From positions 42,501-106,500 of the forward strand of contig CAWHZU010000017.1 of assembly GCA_963833885.1 (NCBI GenBank): a stretch of DNA of 64,000 nt, read 5' to 3'. Origin of the DNA: JASHPR01 sp963833885. GTDB taxonomy: Bacteria > Actinomycetota > Actinomycetes > Streptosporangiales > Streptosporangiaceae. Below the pieces are notes generated by a model. The model made no database searches, was not told the origin of the DNA, and saw only the letters and a list, made by a program, of their open reading frames with translations. A program made the translations under genes and the position numbers. Numbering within the stretch: position 1 is the first letter of the stretch; every line of letters begins with the position of its first letter. Shown in pieces: positions 8,092 to 15,962 of the stretch.

Positions 8092-9230
8092 CGGTAGGTG
8101 CCTGCGAGCAGCTTGTCCAGACTGGCGCGGTGCATTACGTAGTCGTCCGGATCGTCGGGCACCTCGTCTTCGCCGAAGTGGATCATCCGTCGCTTGATCC
8201 GGCCCATCACGATCGCGTGCCGCAGCGCGGCGTAGGTGAGGTAGAAGCCCATGTCCCGCAGTGCGCTGCCGCTCAGTTCCTGGTAGCGCCGCTCCACATC
8301 GGACCGGCGCAGGAAATCTGGCAGGCCCTCGAGCTCGAAGAACTCCGCGATGTCCTGGAAGAACCGGTGCAGGAACAGGAACCAGCTAACGTCGAGCTCG
8401 CGGGGGCCGAGCGAGGCCATCTCCCAGTCGAGCACGGCGGCTGGCTCGAAGCCGTGGTAGATGATGTTGCCGATCCTGGCGTCGCCCCAGTTCAGGACGT
8501 CGGGCCCGCGGTCGTGTGGCCAGTGGTCCGCCAGCCAGTCGAAGCTCCGCTCGATGATCGGGACGCGGATGCCGTCGTCGGCCAGGGCCCAGCGGTAGTA
8601 GGCGCGCTGCTGGGCGACGTGGTACCGCAGCGCATCCTGCCCCGGCGGGGGACGCAGCATCGGGAACGCCGCCGCGGCGTCCGGTATCGCGTGCAGCTTC
8701 GCCAGCAGCGCGACGCTGGATCGTTGCAGCGCCGCGCGTTCTTCGGGCGTGGCCTCGAGCAGCCAGCCGGTGAACACGTACGGCGGGTTGTCCAGCGGAA
8801 CCCGGCCGTCGACCTGGTCCATGACGAAGAACGGGGTGCCGAGCGGGCCGCCGTCCGGCTCGTTCCAGCGCAGCGTCGGCAGCGGCACGTCACACCGGGC
8901 CGCCACCTGGCTGATCACGTCGAACTGGGCGGGCAGGTCGTAGCGCGGGAAGACCGGCACCGCGCTTCCCTCGGGCGCCATCCGGGCGACGTAGGCACCG
9001 CGCCGTCCGGGCTCGTCCTCGTCCAGCCAGCAGGCCTCGAACAGCACCGACGTGCTGGACAGCCCGCCCTTGTCCGGCACATGGACGTTGGTCACTGTGG
9101 GCGGCTGTTCGTCGGCCGACCGGGCGGCCAGCCAGTCCTGCAGCGCCGCGGTCAGCTCGGCCACGCTGCGCTCGCTGACCGTCAGCTTGCGCCATTCCTC
9201 GGGCGGCGGCTGCACTGGCGGTGCGGTCAT
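8082..9230 (-). CDS. APH-fold phosphotransferase family protein
   Basis: A kinase-like protein of about 382 residues of the aminoglycoside/choline phosphotransferase fold, close to the ACAD10-type kinases of actinobacteria. The catalytic loop reads NWGDARIGN, with Trp where most members have His (HGDxxxxN), followed by the metal motif LDWEMA. Both Asp residues are kept. The ATG at 9230 has GAGGAGG just upstream; an earlier ATG at 9251 lies inside that ribosome site region. It forms an operon with the CrtC-like protein downstream, a pairing common in actinobacteria. The substrate is not known; antibiotic resistance is not implied. Confidence 0.85.
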   Translation of the reverse strand: MTAPPVQPPPEEWRKLTVSERSVAELTAALQDWLAARSADEQPPTVTNVHVPDKGGLSSTSVLFEACWLDEDEPGRRGAYVARMAPEGSAVPVFPRYDLPAQFDVISQVAARCDVPLPTLRWNEPDGGPLGTPFFVMDQVDGRVPLDNPPYVFTGWLLEATPEERAALQRSSVALLAKLHAIPDAAAAFPMLRPPPGQDALRYHVAQQRAYYRWALADDGIRVPIIERSFDWLADHWPHDRGPDVLNWGDARIGNIIYHGFEPAAVLDWEMASLGPRELDVSWFLFLHRFFQDIAEFFELEGLPDFLRRSDVERRYQELSGSALRDMGFYLTYAALRHAIVMGRIKRRMIHFGEDEVPDDPDDYVMHRASLDKLLAGTYRWD

Positions 9231-9383
9231 GGCGGCCTCCTCGCCGGACATCGGCCCGCATCGGCCTGCGCTGGCCCGCGGGTTGCCCGCCAGCGAACTG
9301 AAACACGTTCCAGCGAACGCTAACGAGCCGTGACCCGGCGGTCAACGCCGCGACACGGCCCGTTCAGGCAGCAGACGTGCGGC

Positions 9384-9403
9384 CCGGCCACCCAGAGGGC
9401 CGG
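9384..9403. terminator. Possible hairpin terminator between two minus-strand genes
   Basis: CCGGCC and GGCCGG can pair around an 8-base loop, 7 bases past the HAD gene's stop. There is no T-run, as is common for terminators in high-GC actinobacteria. Moderate support only. Confidence 0.35.
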
Positions 9404-9409
9404 TGCCCT

Positions 9410-10105
9410 TTACCGAAGGGCGTCTTGCGGGTAGCACTCGATGAGCTGGTCGGCGATCGCGTCGAGGTCTTTGCCGGTGTAGTTCGGCTGCGGGCCGACG
9501 TCGAGCGGGGCGTTGCCTTCGCGAAGGATCAGCCCGGCCTGCCAGCCGGCCGACTGAGCGCCGATGGTGTCCCAGACATGGGCCGCGACCAGGCAGATGT
9601 TGCCCGGTTCGAGCTGGAGCGCGGTGGCGACGGAGTGATAGGCCTCCTGCGCTGGCTTGTGCCGCTTCACGGTCTCGTCGACGCTGAAGCGGCGCTCGAA
9701 CAGATCGATGATGCCCGCGTGCTCCAGCTGCCGCCCGGAGATCTCCAGCGTGTTGTCGGTGAGCGTAAACAGGCGGAAGCCGTGGTCGCGGAGCCGGCGC
9801 AGGGCTGGGGGCACATCGGGGTGCGGCGGCATCGTGGCGAACCGGTTCGTAAGCTCGGCGGCGTCGGCGTCGCTGATCGTGATGTCGCGGGTGGCGGCGA
9901 GCATCCTGAGCACGGCACCCCCGATGTCCGTGAACGGGACGTATACGCCGGCCAGCGTGAGTGCCTCGGAGTAGGTGATCAGAGCTCCGAACCACAGGCG
10001 CATGGCGGCGGGGTCGTTGAAGATCCGGTCGAAGACGGGGTTGACCCCGTCGAGGTTCATCAGGGTTTCGTTGACGTCGAAGACGATGACCGGTCGCTCG
10101 GACAT
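9410..10105 (-). CDS. Haloacid dehalogenase type II (HAD superfamily)
   Basis: A 231-residue HAD hydrolase. Motif I is VFDVNETLMNLD with the nucleophilic Asp at residue 10, followed by a cap domain of the L-2-haloacid dehalogenase type, motif II TLTDNT, motif III Lys in VKRHKPAQEAY, and the late AAHVWDTIGAQSAGW acidic/NTGA-like region. Members hydrolyse C-halogen bonds of 2-haloacids or related esters; many actinobacterial members have unknown substrates. The gene sits behind one of three copies of a conserved palindrome/-10 element, which suggests control by the LAL regulator nearby. Confidence 0.88.
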   Translation of the reverse strand: MSERPVIVFDVNETLMNLDGVNPVFDRIFNDPAAMRLWFGALITYSEALTLAGVYVPFTDIGGAVLRMLAATRDITISDADAAELTNRFATMPPHPDVPPALRRLRDHGFRLFTLTDNTLEISGRQLEHAGIIDLFERRFSVDETVKRHKPAQEAYHSVATALQLEPGNICLVAAHVWDTIGAQSAGWQAGLILREGNAPLDVGPQPNYTGKDLDAIADQLIECYPQDALR

Positions 10106-10157
10106 GGCAGACCTTTCGGTGAGAGGACGGGCGTGCCTGGCGCGGCTGTTTTGCCGG

Positions 10158-10210
10158 ACATTACGGGCCGTCCCCCTTGGGCGGCGTCACCCGAAGGTGG
10201 ACCTTCGGGT
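10158..10210 (-). promoter_or_regulatory. Regulon element copy A, upstream of the HAD gene
   Basis: A perfect palindrome ACCCGAAGGT-N2-ACCTTCGGGT (10189-10210) lies 25 bases upstream, in the transcribed direction, of TAATGT (10158-10163), a plausible -10. The palindrome would be centred near -48 from the start, a normal activator position. Copies B and C have the same layout. Confidence 0.7.
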
Positions 10211-10227
10211 GGGATCTTCCGCCCCGG

Positions 10228-10524
10228 TCACGGCTTGTGCTCGACGGTGAAGCCCAGCCTTCCGAGCACCGCTACGGCTCCGGCCTTCCCGCCCTCGAAA
10301 TCACCGGATGCGAGGCGCTGGCCGGTGGCGAGCTCGTAGGCGGTGCCCAAGATTGCCTTCGGCGGGTACCGGCGCTCCTCCCACACCAGGTCGTACGTTG
10401 TCGTGGGTCCAAAACCGTGTTTCGAATAGAACTGCTCGGCTCCGAGCTGGTCGTACTCCTGTATCGCGCGCAGCACGTCGTGACGGCTGACGTCTGCCCG
10501 CAGCCTGGCGAGCGCCTCTGTCAT
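10228..10524 (-). CDS. Stand-alone ScoMcrA-like N-terminal head domain protein
   Basis: A 98-residue protein that by pattern matches the N-terminal head domain of ScoMcrA-type modification-dependent nucleases: DVLRAIQEYDQLGAEQFYSKHGFG early, then YDLVWEERRYPPKAILGTAYELATG, and a C-terminal LGRLGF. Here it is alone, with no HNH or sulfur-binding domain. The ATG at 10524 has GGGAGGACC immediately upstream. It could be a DNA-binding or regulatory fragment and not a nuclease. It is transcribed divergently from the LAL regulator and is preceded by the shared palindrome (copy B). The family match is from memory of the motif. Confidence 0.65.
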   Translation of the reverse strand: MTEALARLRADVSRHDVLRAIQEYDQLGAEQFYSKHGFGPTTTYDLVWEERRYPPKAILGTAYELATGQRLASGDFEGGKAGAVAVLGRLGFTVEHKP

Positions 10525-10588
10525 CGGGTCCTCCCAAGATCGCCCCGGCGTGGAACCCCGGTTGTGGCTGGCGGCTGGTCCTTCCTCG

Positions 10589-10640
10589 ACATTACGGCCG
10601 CTGCCGCGCTCGGGCGTCACCCGAAAGTGGGACGCCGGGT
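10589..10640 (-). promoter_or_regulatory. Regulon element copy B, between ScoMcrA-head gene and LAL regulator
   Basis: A degenerate palindrome, ACCCGAAAGT-N2-GACGCCGGGT (10619-10640), with TAATGT on the minus strand (10589-10594) 24 bases away. It serves the ScoMcrA-head gene and ends 10 bases before the LAL start codon, so binding there could also repress the regulator's own expression. Confidence 0.65.
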
Positions 10641-10650
10641 GGAATCTAGA

Positions 10651-13413
10651 ATGACCGGGATGAGTGCCGGCTCCGAGCAGGATGTGCTGCTGGCCACCAA
10701 GCTTCACGTGCCGGGCACGCGGCCCGGCTTCGTGCCCCGCGCGCGGCTTACTGACCGGCTCGAAGAGGGGCTGGACCGCAAGCTCGTCCTGGTCAGTGCG
10801 CCGGCCGGATCCGGCAAGACCGCGCTGCTCGCCGATTGGGCCCGGCATAACCGGCGCCCGGTGGCCTGGCTGTCACTGGACCCTGGTGACAACGACCCGG
10901 TGCGGTTCTGGCGGCACGCCGCCGCAGCGCTGGACCAGGTGTGTCCGGGGATCGCCGCAAAGGTGGCCGCGCTCCTCGGGCCGCCCGCGCCGCGGTCGTT
11001 CCGCGGTGTGGTGACCGCAGTGATCAACGAAATAGCTGCTCAGCCCGCCGGCGAGGAGATCCTGCTGTTCCTCGACGACTACAACCTGATCGGCTCGCTT
11101 CGCGTGCACGAGTCGATGACGTTCCTGATCGAGCACCTGCCGGGGCTGCACCTGATGCTGGCCAGCCGCGCCGACCCGCCGCTCGGCCTGGCGCGGCTGC
11201 GCGCAGGCGCACAGCTTGCCGAGTTGCGCGCCGCCGACCTCCGGTTCACCCCCGGAGAAGCGGCGGCGCTGCTGAGCCGAGCCGCCGGGGAGGAGCTGCC
11301 GGAGGCCGCGACAGCGGCTCTGACGTCTCGCACCGAGGGGTGGGCGGCCGGGCTTCAGCTGGCCGGCCTGTCCCTGCGCGGGCGGTCGGACATCAGCGGG
11401 TTTGTGGCGGCGTTCGATGGCAGCCACCGGTACGTGCTGGACTACCTGACCGGAGAGGTGCTGGATCACCAGCCTGGCGACGTCCGCGCGTTCCTGCTGG
11501 AAACCTCGGTGCTGGAGCGGCTGAGCGGTGCCTTGTGCGACGCGGTCACCGGCCGCGGCGATGGCCAGGCGATGCTGGAGGAGATCGAGCGGGCCAACCT
11601 GTTCCTGGTGCCGCTCGATGAGGTGCGCGGGTGGTGGCGCTATCACCACCTGTTCGCCGACCTGCTGCGTAAGCGCCTGCAGCGGGAGCGGCCAGGACGC
11701 GCGCCGCAGCTGCGTCGCGCGGCTGCCATCTGGTGCGAGGAGCACGGGCTGGCCGACGAGGCGATCGGCTACGCCCTGGCCTCCGACGACCCGCTCCTCG
11801 CCGCGCAGCTGATCGAGAGGCACTTCGACGCGTTCTTCTATTCCCGCGCCGAGGGACCGATGGTCCAGCGCTGGCTGGCGGCGCTGCCCGTCAGCCTGGT
11901 CGCGGCGCGGCCGCGGCTGCTGCTCATCAAGGCCGCCATTGCGCTCCTGTCCGGCCGGATGGATGAGGTCACGGCGCTGCTCGACAATGCCGAGCGCAGC
12001 TACGCTGACGCCGCCACTGAGCCGTTTGAGCCGTCAGCCGGCAAGGCCGCCAGCTTCCTGGTGAACATCCCGGCAAGGATCGCGCTCGATCGCGCCTACC
12101 TGGCCGATCTTCGGGGGGATGGCGAGAGCACCGCGACGTTCGCGACCCAGGCACTTGCCGAGATCCGCGAGGGCGAGACGATGCTCAAGTCCCACGCCGT
12201 CGCGACCCTGGCCATGGCCGACTGGCTGCGCGGCCGCCTCCCCGAGGCCGAGCGCGGCTTCGCGTCCAGCATCACCGCGTGGCGGGAGGCCAGGCCCGCC
12301 CTGGCCCTCGCGGCATGGGGTTACCGGTCACTCGGCCAGGTCCAGCGAGCCCAGGGCCGACTCGGCGCGGCGCTCCGGACCTACCGGCTGGCAGCGGCTA
12401 TCACCGCGGATGTCCGGCAGGCCGTCGCGCCCACGGCAGGTACGGGAAACGTGGGGCTGGCCGAGATCGCCTACGCCCGGGGCGATCTCGATACGGCCCG
12501 TCGGCACGTCACCGAGAGCATCACCCGGAACCGGGAGCTCGTCTACACACCGCTGCTGGCCATCGGCCTGGCCCTGCTCGCGTGGATCAAGCAGGCCGAG
12601 GGGGACCCGGCCGGGGCCATGGAATCGATGGGCGAGGCCGCGCGGCTCGCCCCGGATCCGGGCATAACCAGCCTGCTCAACCCCGTCCCGGCGGAACGGG
12701 CCCGGCTGCTGCTGGCCCAGGGCGACGTGGCCGCGCCCGGCCGCTGGGTCCAGGAGCGCGGCTTGTCCGCCGACGACGAACTGGCCTATCCCAGGGAGGC
12801 CGAGTACCTCGTGCTGGCCCGCGTGCTCGTCGCGCAGGGCCTGCCCGGCCGGGCACTCGCGCTGCTGGAGCGGATGCACGCCGCAGCCGTCGGCCAGGGC
12901 CGGGTGGGGTGCGTCATCGAGACCGGGACACTGCGGGCCCTGGCCCTCGCCGCCATCGGTGAGGAAGACCGGGCCATCGGCGTTCTGGCGGCAGCGCTCA
13001 CGCTCGGCCACCCCGAAGGGTACGTACGGGTCTTCGCTGACGAGGGCGAGCCGATGCGCGCCCTGCTCGGCCGGCTCGCTTCCCGTCAGCGCGGTCGGCA
13101 TGACGCCGTCGGCGACATCCCGGCCGGCTACCTGGCCAGGATCCGGCGGGCCCTCGACCCGAAGCCGGCCGAATCGCAAGCCGCGGCCACCGCGGTGCCG
13201 GGCCTGCTCGGCCTGCCGGACCCGCTGACCTCCCGCGAGCGGGAGGTGCTGGGGCTGCTGGCCCAGGGCCGGGCGAACAAGGACATCGCCGCCGAACTCG
13301 TCGTCACCCTCGACACCGTCAAGAGGCACGTCAGCCACATTCTGGCCAAGCTCGCCGCGGTCAACCGGACCGAGGCAGTCGCCCGGGCCCGGGAACTGAA
13401 CCTGATCCCGTAG
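10651..13413 (+). CDS. LAL-family LuxR transcriptional regulator (MalT-like)
   Basis: A large ATP-binding regulator of about 920 residues. An N-terminal STAND-type NTPase has Walker A at residues 50-57 (SAPAGSGKT) and a Walker-B-like LLFLDDYN. The middle is helical TPR-like repeats, the ligand/inducer part in MalT. The C-terminal LuxR HTH covers about the last 65 residues (LTSREREVLGLLAQG, then TVKRHVSHILAKL). The ATG at 10651 is used; the frame is open further upstream but would run through the promoter palindrome. Three copies of one palindrome lie around this gene, two flanking it and one before the HAD gene, making it the likely master of that small regulon. Confidence 0.93.
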   Translation: MTGMSAGSEQDVLLATKLHVPGTRPGFVPRARLTDRLEEGLDRKLVLVSAPAGSGKTALLADWARHNRRPVAWLSLDPGDNDPVRFWRHAAAALDQVCPGIAAKVAALLGPPAPRSFRGVVTAVINEIAAQPAGEEILLFLDDYNLIGSLRVHESMTFLIEHLPGLHLMLASRADPPLGLARLRAGAQLAELRAADLRFTPGEAAALLSRAAGEELPEAATAALTSRTEGWAAGLQLAGLSLRGRSDISGFVAAFDGSHRYVLDYLTGEVLDHQPGDVRAFLLETSVLERLSGALCDAVTGRGDGQAMLEEIERANLFLVPLDEVRGWWRYHHLFADLLRKRLQRERPGRAPQLRRAAAIWCEEHGLADEAIGYALASDDPLLAAQLIERHFDAFFYSRAEGPMVQRWLAALPVSLVAARPRLLLIKAAIALLSGRMDEVTALLDNAERSYADAATEPFEPSAGKAASFLVNIPARIALDRAYLADLRGDGESTATFATQALAEIREGETMLKSHAVATLAMADWLRGRLPEAERGFASSITAWREARPALALAAWGYRSLGQVQRAQGRLGAALRTYRLAAAITADVRQAVAPTAGTGNVGLAEIAYARGDLDTARRHVTESITRNRELVYTPLLAIGLALLAWIKQAEGDPAGAMESMGEAARLAPDPGITSLLNPVPAERARLLLAQGDVAAPGRWVQERGLSADDELAYPREAEYLVLARVLVAQGLPGRALALLERMHAAAVGQGRVGCVIETGTLRALALAAIGEEDRAIGVLAAALTLGHPEGYVRVFADEGEPMRALLGRLASRQRGRHDAVGDIPAGYLARIRRALDPKPAESQAAATAVPGLLGLPDPLTSREREVLGLLAQGRANKDIAAELVVTLDTVKRHVSHILAKLAAVNRTEAVARARELNLIP

Positions 13414-13428
13414 TAACCCGAAGATCCC

Positions 13429-13480
13429 ACCCGAAGGTCCACCTTCGGGTGACGCCTTCCCACCGGTCGGCCCGTAGCGT
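13429..13480 (+). promoter_or_regulatory. Regulon element copy C, upstream of the SDR gene
   Basis: A perfect palindrome ACCCGAAGGT-N2-ACCTTCGGGT (13429-13450), an extra half-site ACCCGAAGAT at 13416, and TAGCGT (13475-13480) as -10, 24 bases from the palindrome. With its flanks it is an inverted duplicate of copy A about 3.2 kb away. It begins only 15 bases after the LAL stop. Confidence 0.7.
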
Positions 13481-13527
13481 CCGGCACAGGCCGCAGGAAC
13501 ACGCCGTTGGACCGGGGAGGGAACGAG

Positions 13528-14244
13528 ATGGGTGCATCACTGCAGGACCGCACCGTGCTGGTGGTGGGCCGCGGCGGCGGGATCGCGAGGGCAATCACCC
13601 TGGCTGCCCGCGACGCCGGGGCGTCCGTCGTTGCCGCAGGACGCGACCAGGCCGAGCTGGAATCGGCGTATGACGGCAAGGGCATCACCGACGAGTACGT
13701 CGACCTCACCGACGAGGCCTCGATCGACGCGCTGGGCCTGCGGCTCGGCACCGTGGATCATGTGATCTCGACCGCGTCGGCGCGGGCGCGCGGGCGAGTC
13801 GCCGACCTGGATCGCGAAGCCGTGCGGCTGGCCTTCGATACCAAGGTCATCGGGCCGATGATGCTGGCCAAGCACCTGGCCGGCCGGATGCCCCAAGACG
13901 GGTCGTTCGTCTTTTTCTCGGGCGCCACCGCGGTCAAGCCCGAGATCGGGACCCTGGCCGTGGCCGCAACAAACGGCGCGGTCGACACGCTGATCCGGTC
14001 GCTCGCGCTGGAACTCGCCCCGATCCGGGTCAACGCCGTATCGCCCGGCGTCGTCGACACCGGCGCCTGGGACGGTCTCGGTGAGCAGGCCAAATCTCAG
14101 TACTTCAAGGACACCGCGGCAAAGAACCCGGCCCGGCGCATCGGCACCGCCGAGGACGTCGCCGGAGCCGTGCTGTTCGCCCTGACCAGCATGTTCCTGA
14201 CCGGCGTCACCCTGCGGATCGACGGCGGCCAACCGCTCACCTGA
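13528..14244 (+). CDS. SDR-family protein lacking the usual catalytic Tyr/Lys
   Basis: A 238-residue short-chain dehydrogenase/reductase. The Rossmann glycine motif is VVGRGGGIARAI and the product-side motif VNAVSPGVVDT is present. Where classical members have YxxxK the sequence reads VAATN, so both catalytic residues are missing although a Ser precedes in FFSGAT. It may therefore be a non-classical SDR subgroup, a binding protein or a regulator. The ATG at 13528 follows GGGAGG. It is preceded by regulon element copy C. Confidence 0.85.
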   Translation: MGASLQDRTVLVVGRGGGIARAITLAARDAGASVVAAGRDQAELESAYDGKGITDEYVDLTDEASIDALGLRLGTVDHVISTASARARGRVADLDREAVRLAFDTKVIGPMMLAKHLAGRMPQDGSFVFFSGATAVKPEIGTLAVAATNGAVDTLIRSLALELAPIRVNAVSPGVVDTGAWDGLGEQAKSQYFKDTAAKNPARRIGTAEDVAGAVLFALTSMFLTGVTLRIDGGQPLT

Positions 14245-14272
14245 TCTGCATCGCCCGCCGTCGCGCGCTGAA

Positions 14273-14293
14273 GATCGCAAACCGGCTGCGATC
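14273..14293. terminator. Candidate bidirectional terminator
   Basis: GATCGCA and TGCGATC form a perfect 7-bp stem with a 7-base loop between two convergent genes (SDR and the broken HNH gene). It overlaps the last bases of the HNH stop codon region. Confidence 0.45.
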
Positions 14294-15804
14294 AGGCGGC
14301 TGCGGCGGGTGGTGGCCCGTGGCTGTGCAGAGTCTTCTGGCCGTCGGGGCTGGTCGCGGTGACGGTGCCGTCGGGGTGCAAGACGATGCCCCAGCCCCAC
14401 CGGTGCACGGCGACGAGGTGGTGGAAGCTGCACAAAAGCGTCAGGTTGGTCAGGCAGGTGGGGCCGCCCTGGGCGCGGGGAATGATGTGGTGCGGCTGGC
14501 AGGCGGCCACCGGCTGGTCGCAGCCGGGGAAGCGGCAGCCGCGGTCGCGTACCGCGACCGCCCGGCGCAAGTGCACCGGGATGGTCTCGGTCAGTGCGCC
14601 GACGTCCAGCGGCAGGCTCACCGACGCGACCGTCCCCGGCGCCAGACGCGTCCGCAAGTAGGACGCGAGCCCGCCAGGCCCCGACAGCAAGTCGGCCGCG
14701 GCCTTCAAGATCAACCGCCGCGCAGCCCGCTCGGCCCGGGCCTGCCGCGCCGCAGTCGGAGTCGCCGGGCTGGTTTGGGGTGGCGACCCGGTCTGGTCCA
14801 GCGGAGCCGGCCTGACCTGGGCCGCCAACGGGGTGCCGTGCAGCAGGACGGCGGCGAGGCGGTCCAGGACGCCGGGGTCGACGCGGCCGGTGACGATCGG
14901 GACGATCTGCGCGTCGCAGTCATCACACGGCCCGGCGGTCGCCTGCCCGGCCCATGCGGCCTCGGCTTCGGGAGCGCCGGGCAGGCCGCGGAGCCGGTCC
15001 AGATCCATGTGCAGCACAATCTGCGTCGGCTGGCCCGCCCGCTCCGGCAGGCACCCGGACCCGATGAGCCGCCGGCAGGCGTCTTCGAGGGCGTCGTGCA
15101 GCCGCTGGCCCTTGGTCCGCTCGTCCTCCGGGCCGCGCCGCTTCCCCAGAGCATCCAGCACCGCCTGCATCGCCGCGGCGCACTGCGGGGTCAGGTTCCC
15201 ATTCAGCTTCCCGGCACCCTGGAAGGTCGTGTCCAGCGCAACTGACCGCCCGGCGAAGCCGTCATCGCCGTCGGTGTCCGGACCGGCACACTGCCGGTGG
15301 ATCGCCTCGGCCAGCTTGCCCAGATCACGAAGCTCGGCGCCGCCGGCCGCCGCACCCAGCAAGTATGACATCCGCGTCGCCGCGGACATCCTCGGGCAGC
15401 CTGTCGGTCCAGTCGCAGATCTGCCGCGCCCACGACTCGGAGATCTCCCCGGCACCCAGCGCGTCACCAACCGCGCGGGTAGCCCGGCCTGGCGGTGCAT
15501 CCAGCTCAGCGCGCCATAGGCGGCACCGCCGGTGACGCGGGTCTGCCACTTCAACCACGTCCGCGGCGAGCCCTGGCCGTCGTCCTCGTCGCCGGCCTGG
15601 GCGCAGAACGCCGACAGCACCCGCGACCGCGCCGCGATGTGCATCGACGCCGCCCGCTCCAGCCCGCGCAGGCAGTCCGCCTGCTCGAGTGGTGGTCAGT
15701 GAGGCCACATCGGTCTTGGCGAGCCAGCTCAGCCCGGCCGCCACCATCGCCACCGCATCGGCGGTGGTGGACGGCGTGGCGGGCACCTGACTGGCTAAGC
15801 ACAT
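14292..15804 (-). pseudogene. DUF222/13E12-family HNH endonuclease, three frameshifts
   Basis: The product would be the common actinobacterial DUF222-HNH protein of about 500 residues: helical DUF222 region, then a C-terminal HNH nuclease with RDRGCRFPGCDQPVAACQPHH, NLTLLCSFHH and the following H-x-W-G-W. Conserved coding moves between two frames at about 15692, 15472 and 15360 (counting from the N-terminus). Each jump keeps the expected protein on either side, for example LTT/LEQADCLRG and VGDALGAGEIS. That pattern means either a recently dead gene or local sequence error. The start is the ATG at 15804. Confidence 0.8.
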
Positions 15805-15962
15805 GACCCGGGATCTTCTCACGAGGCATATTACGTTAGTTATGATAGAAGAGGGGTCCGACGAAACACCAGATCGGGTACGACCCGGAAATTCCCAGAT
15901 TTTCTCCGAGCCGCCGCTACGAAAACCGGTGCAGCGGCTGGATCTCCTTGTGCGAAGGAGGC

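Noticed and set aside
8082..9230. Aminoglycoside resistance gene
   Set aside because: The fold is APH-like, but the HGD motif is WGD and the context is a metabolic pair with a CrtC-like protein; no evidence for drug modification.
10177..10650. N-terminal extension of the LAL regulator by about 158 codons
   Set aside because: It crosses two promoter palindromes and the antisense ScoMcrA-head gene; homologues begin near the ATG at 10651.
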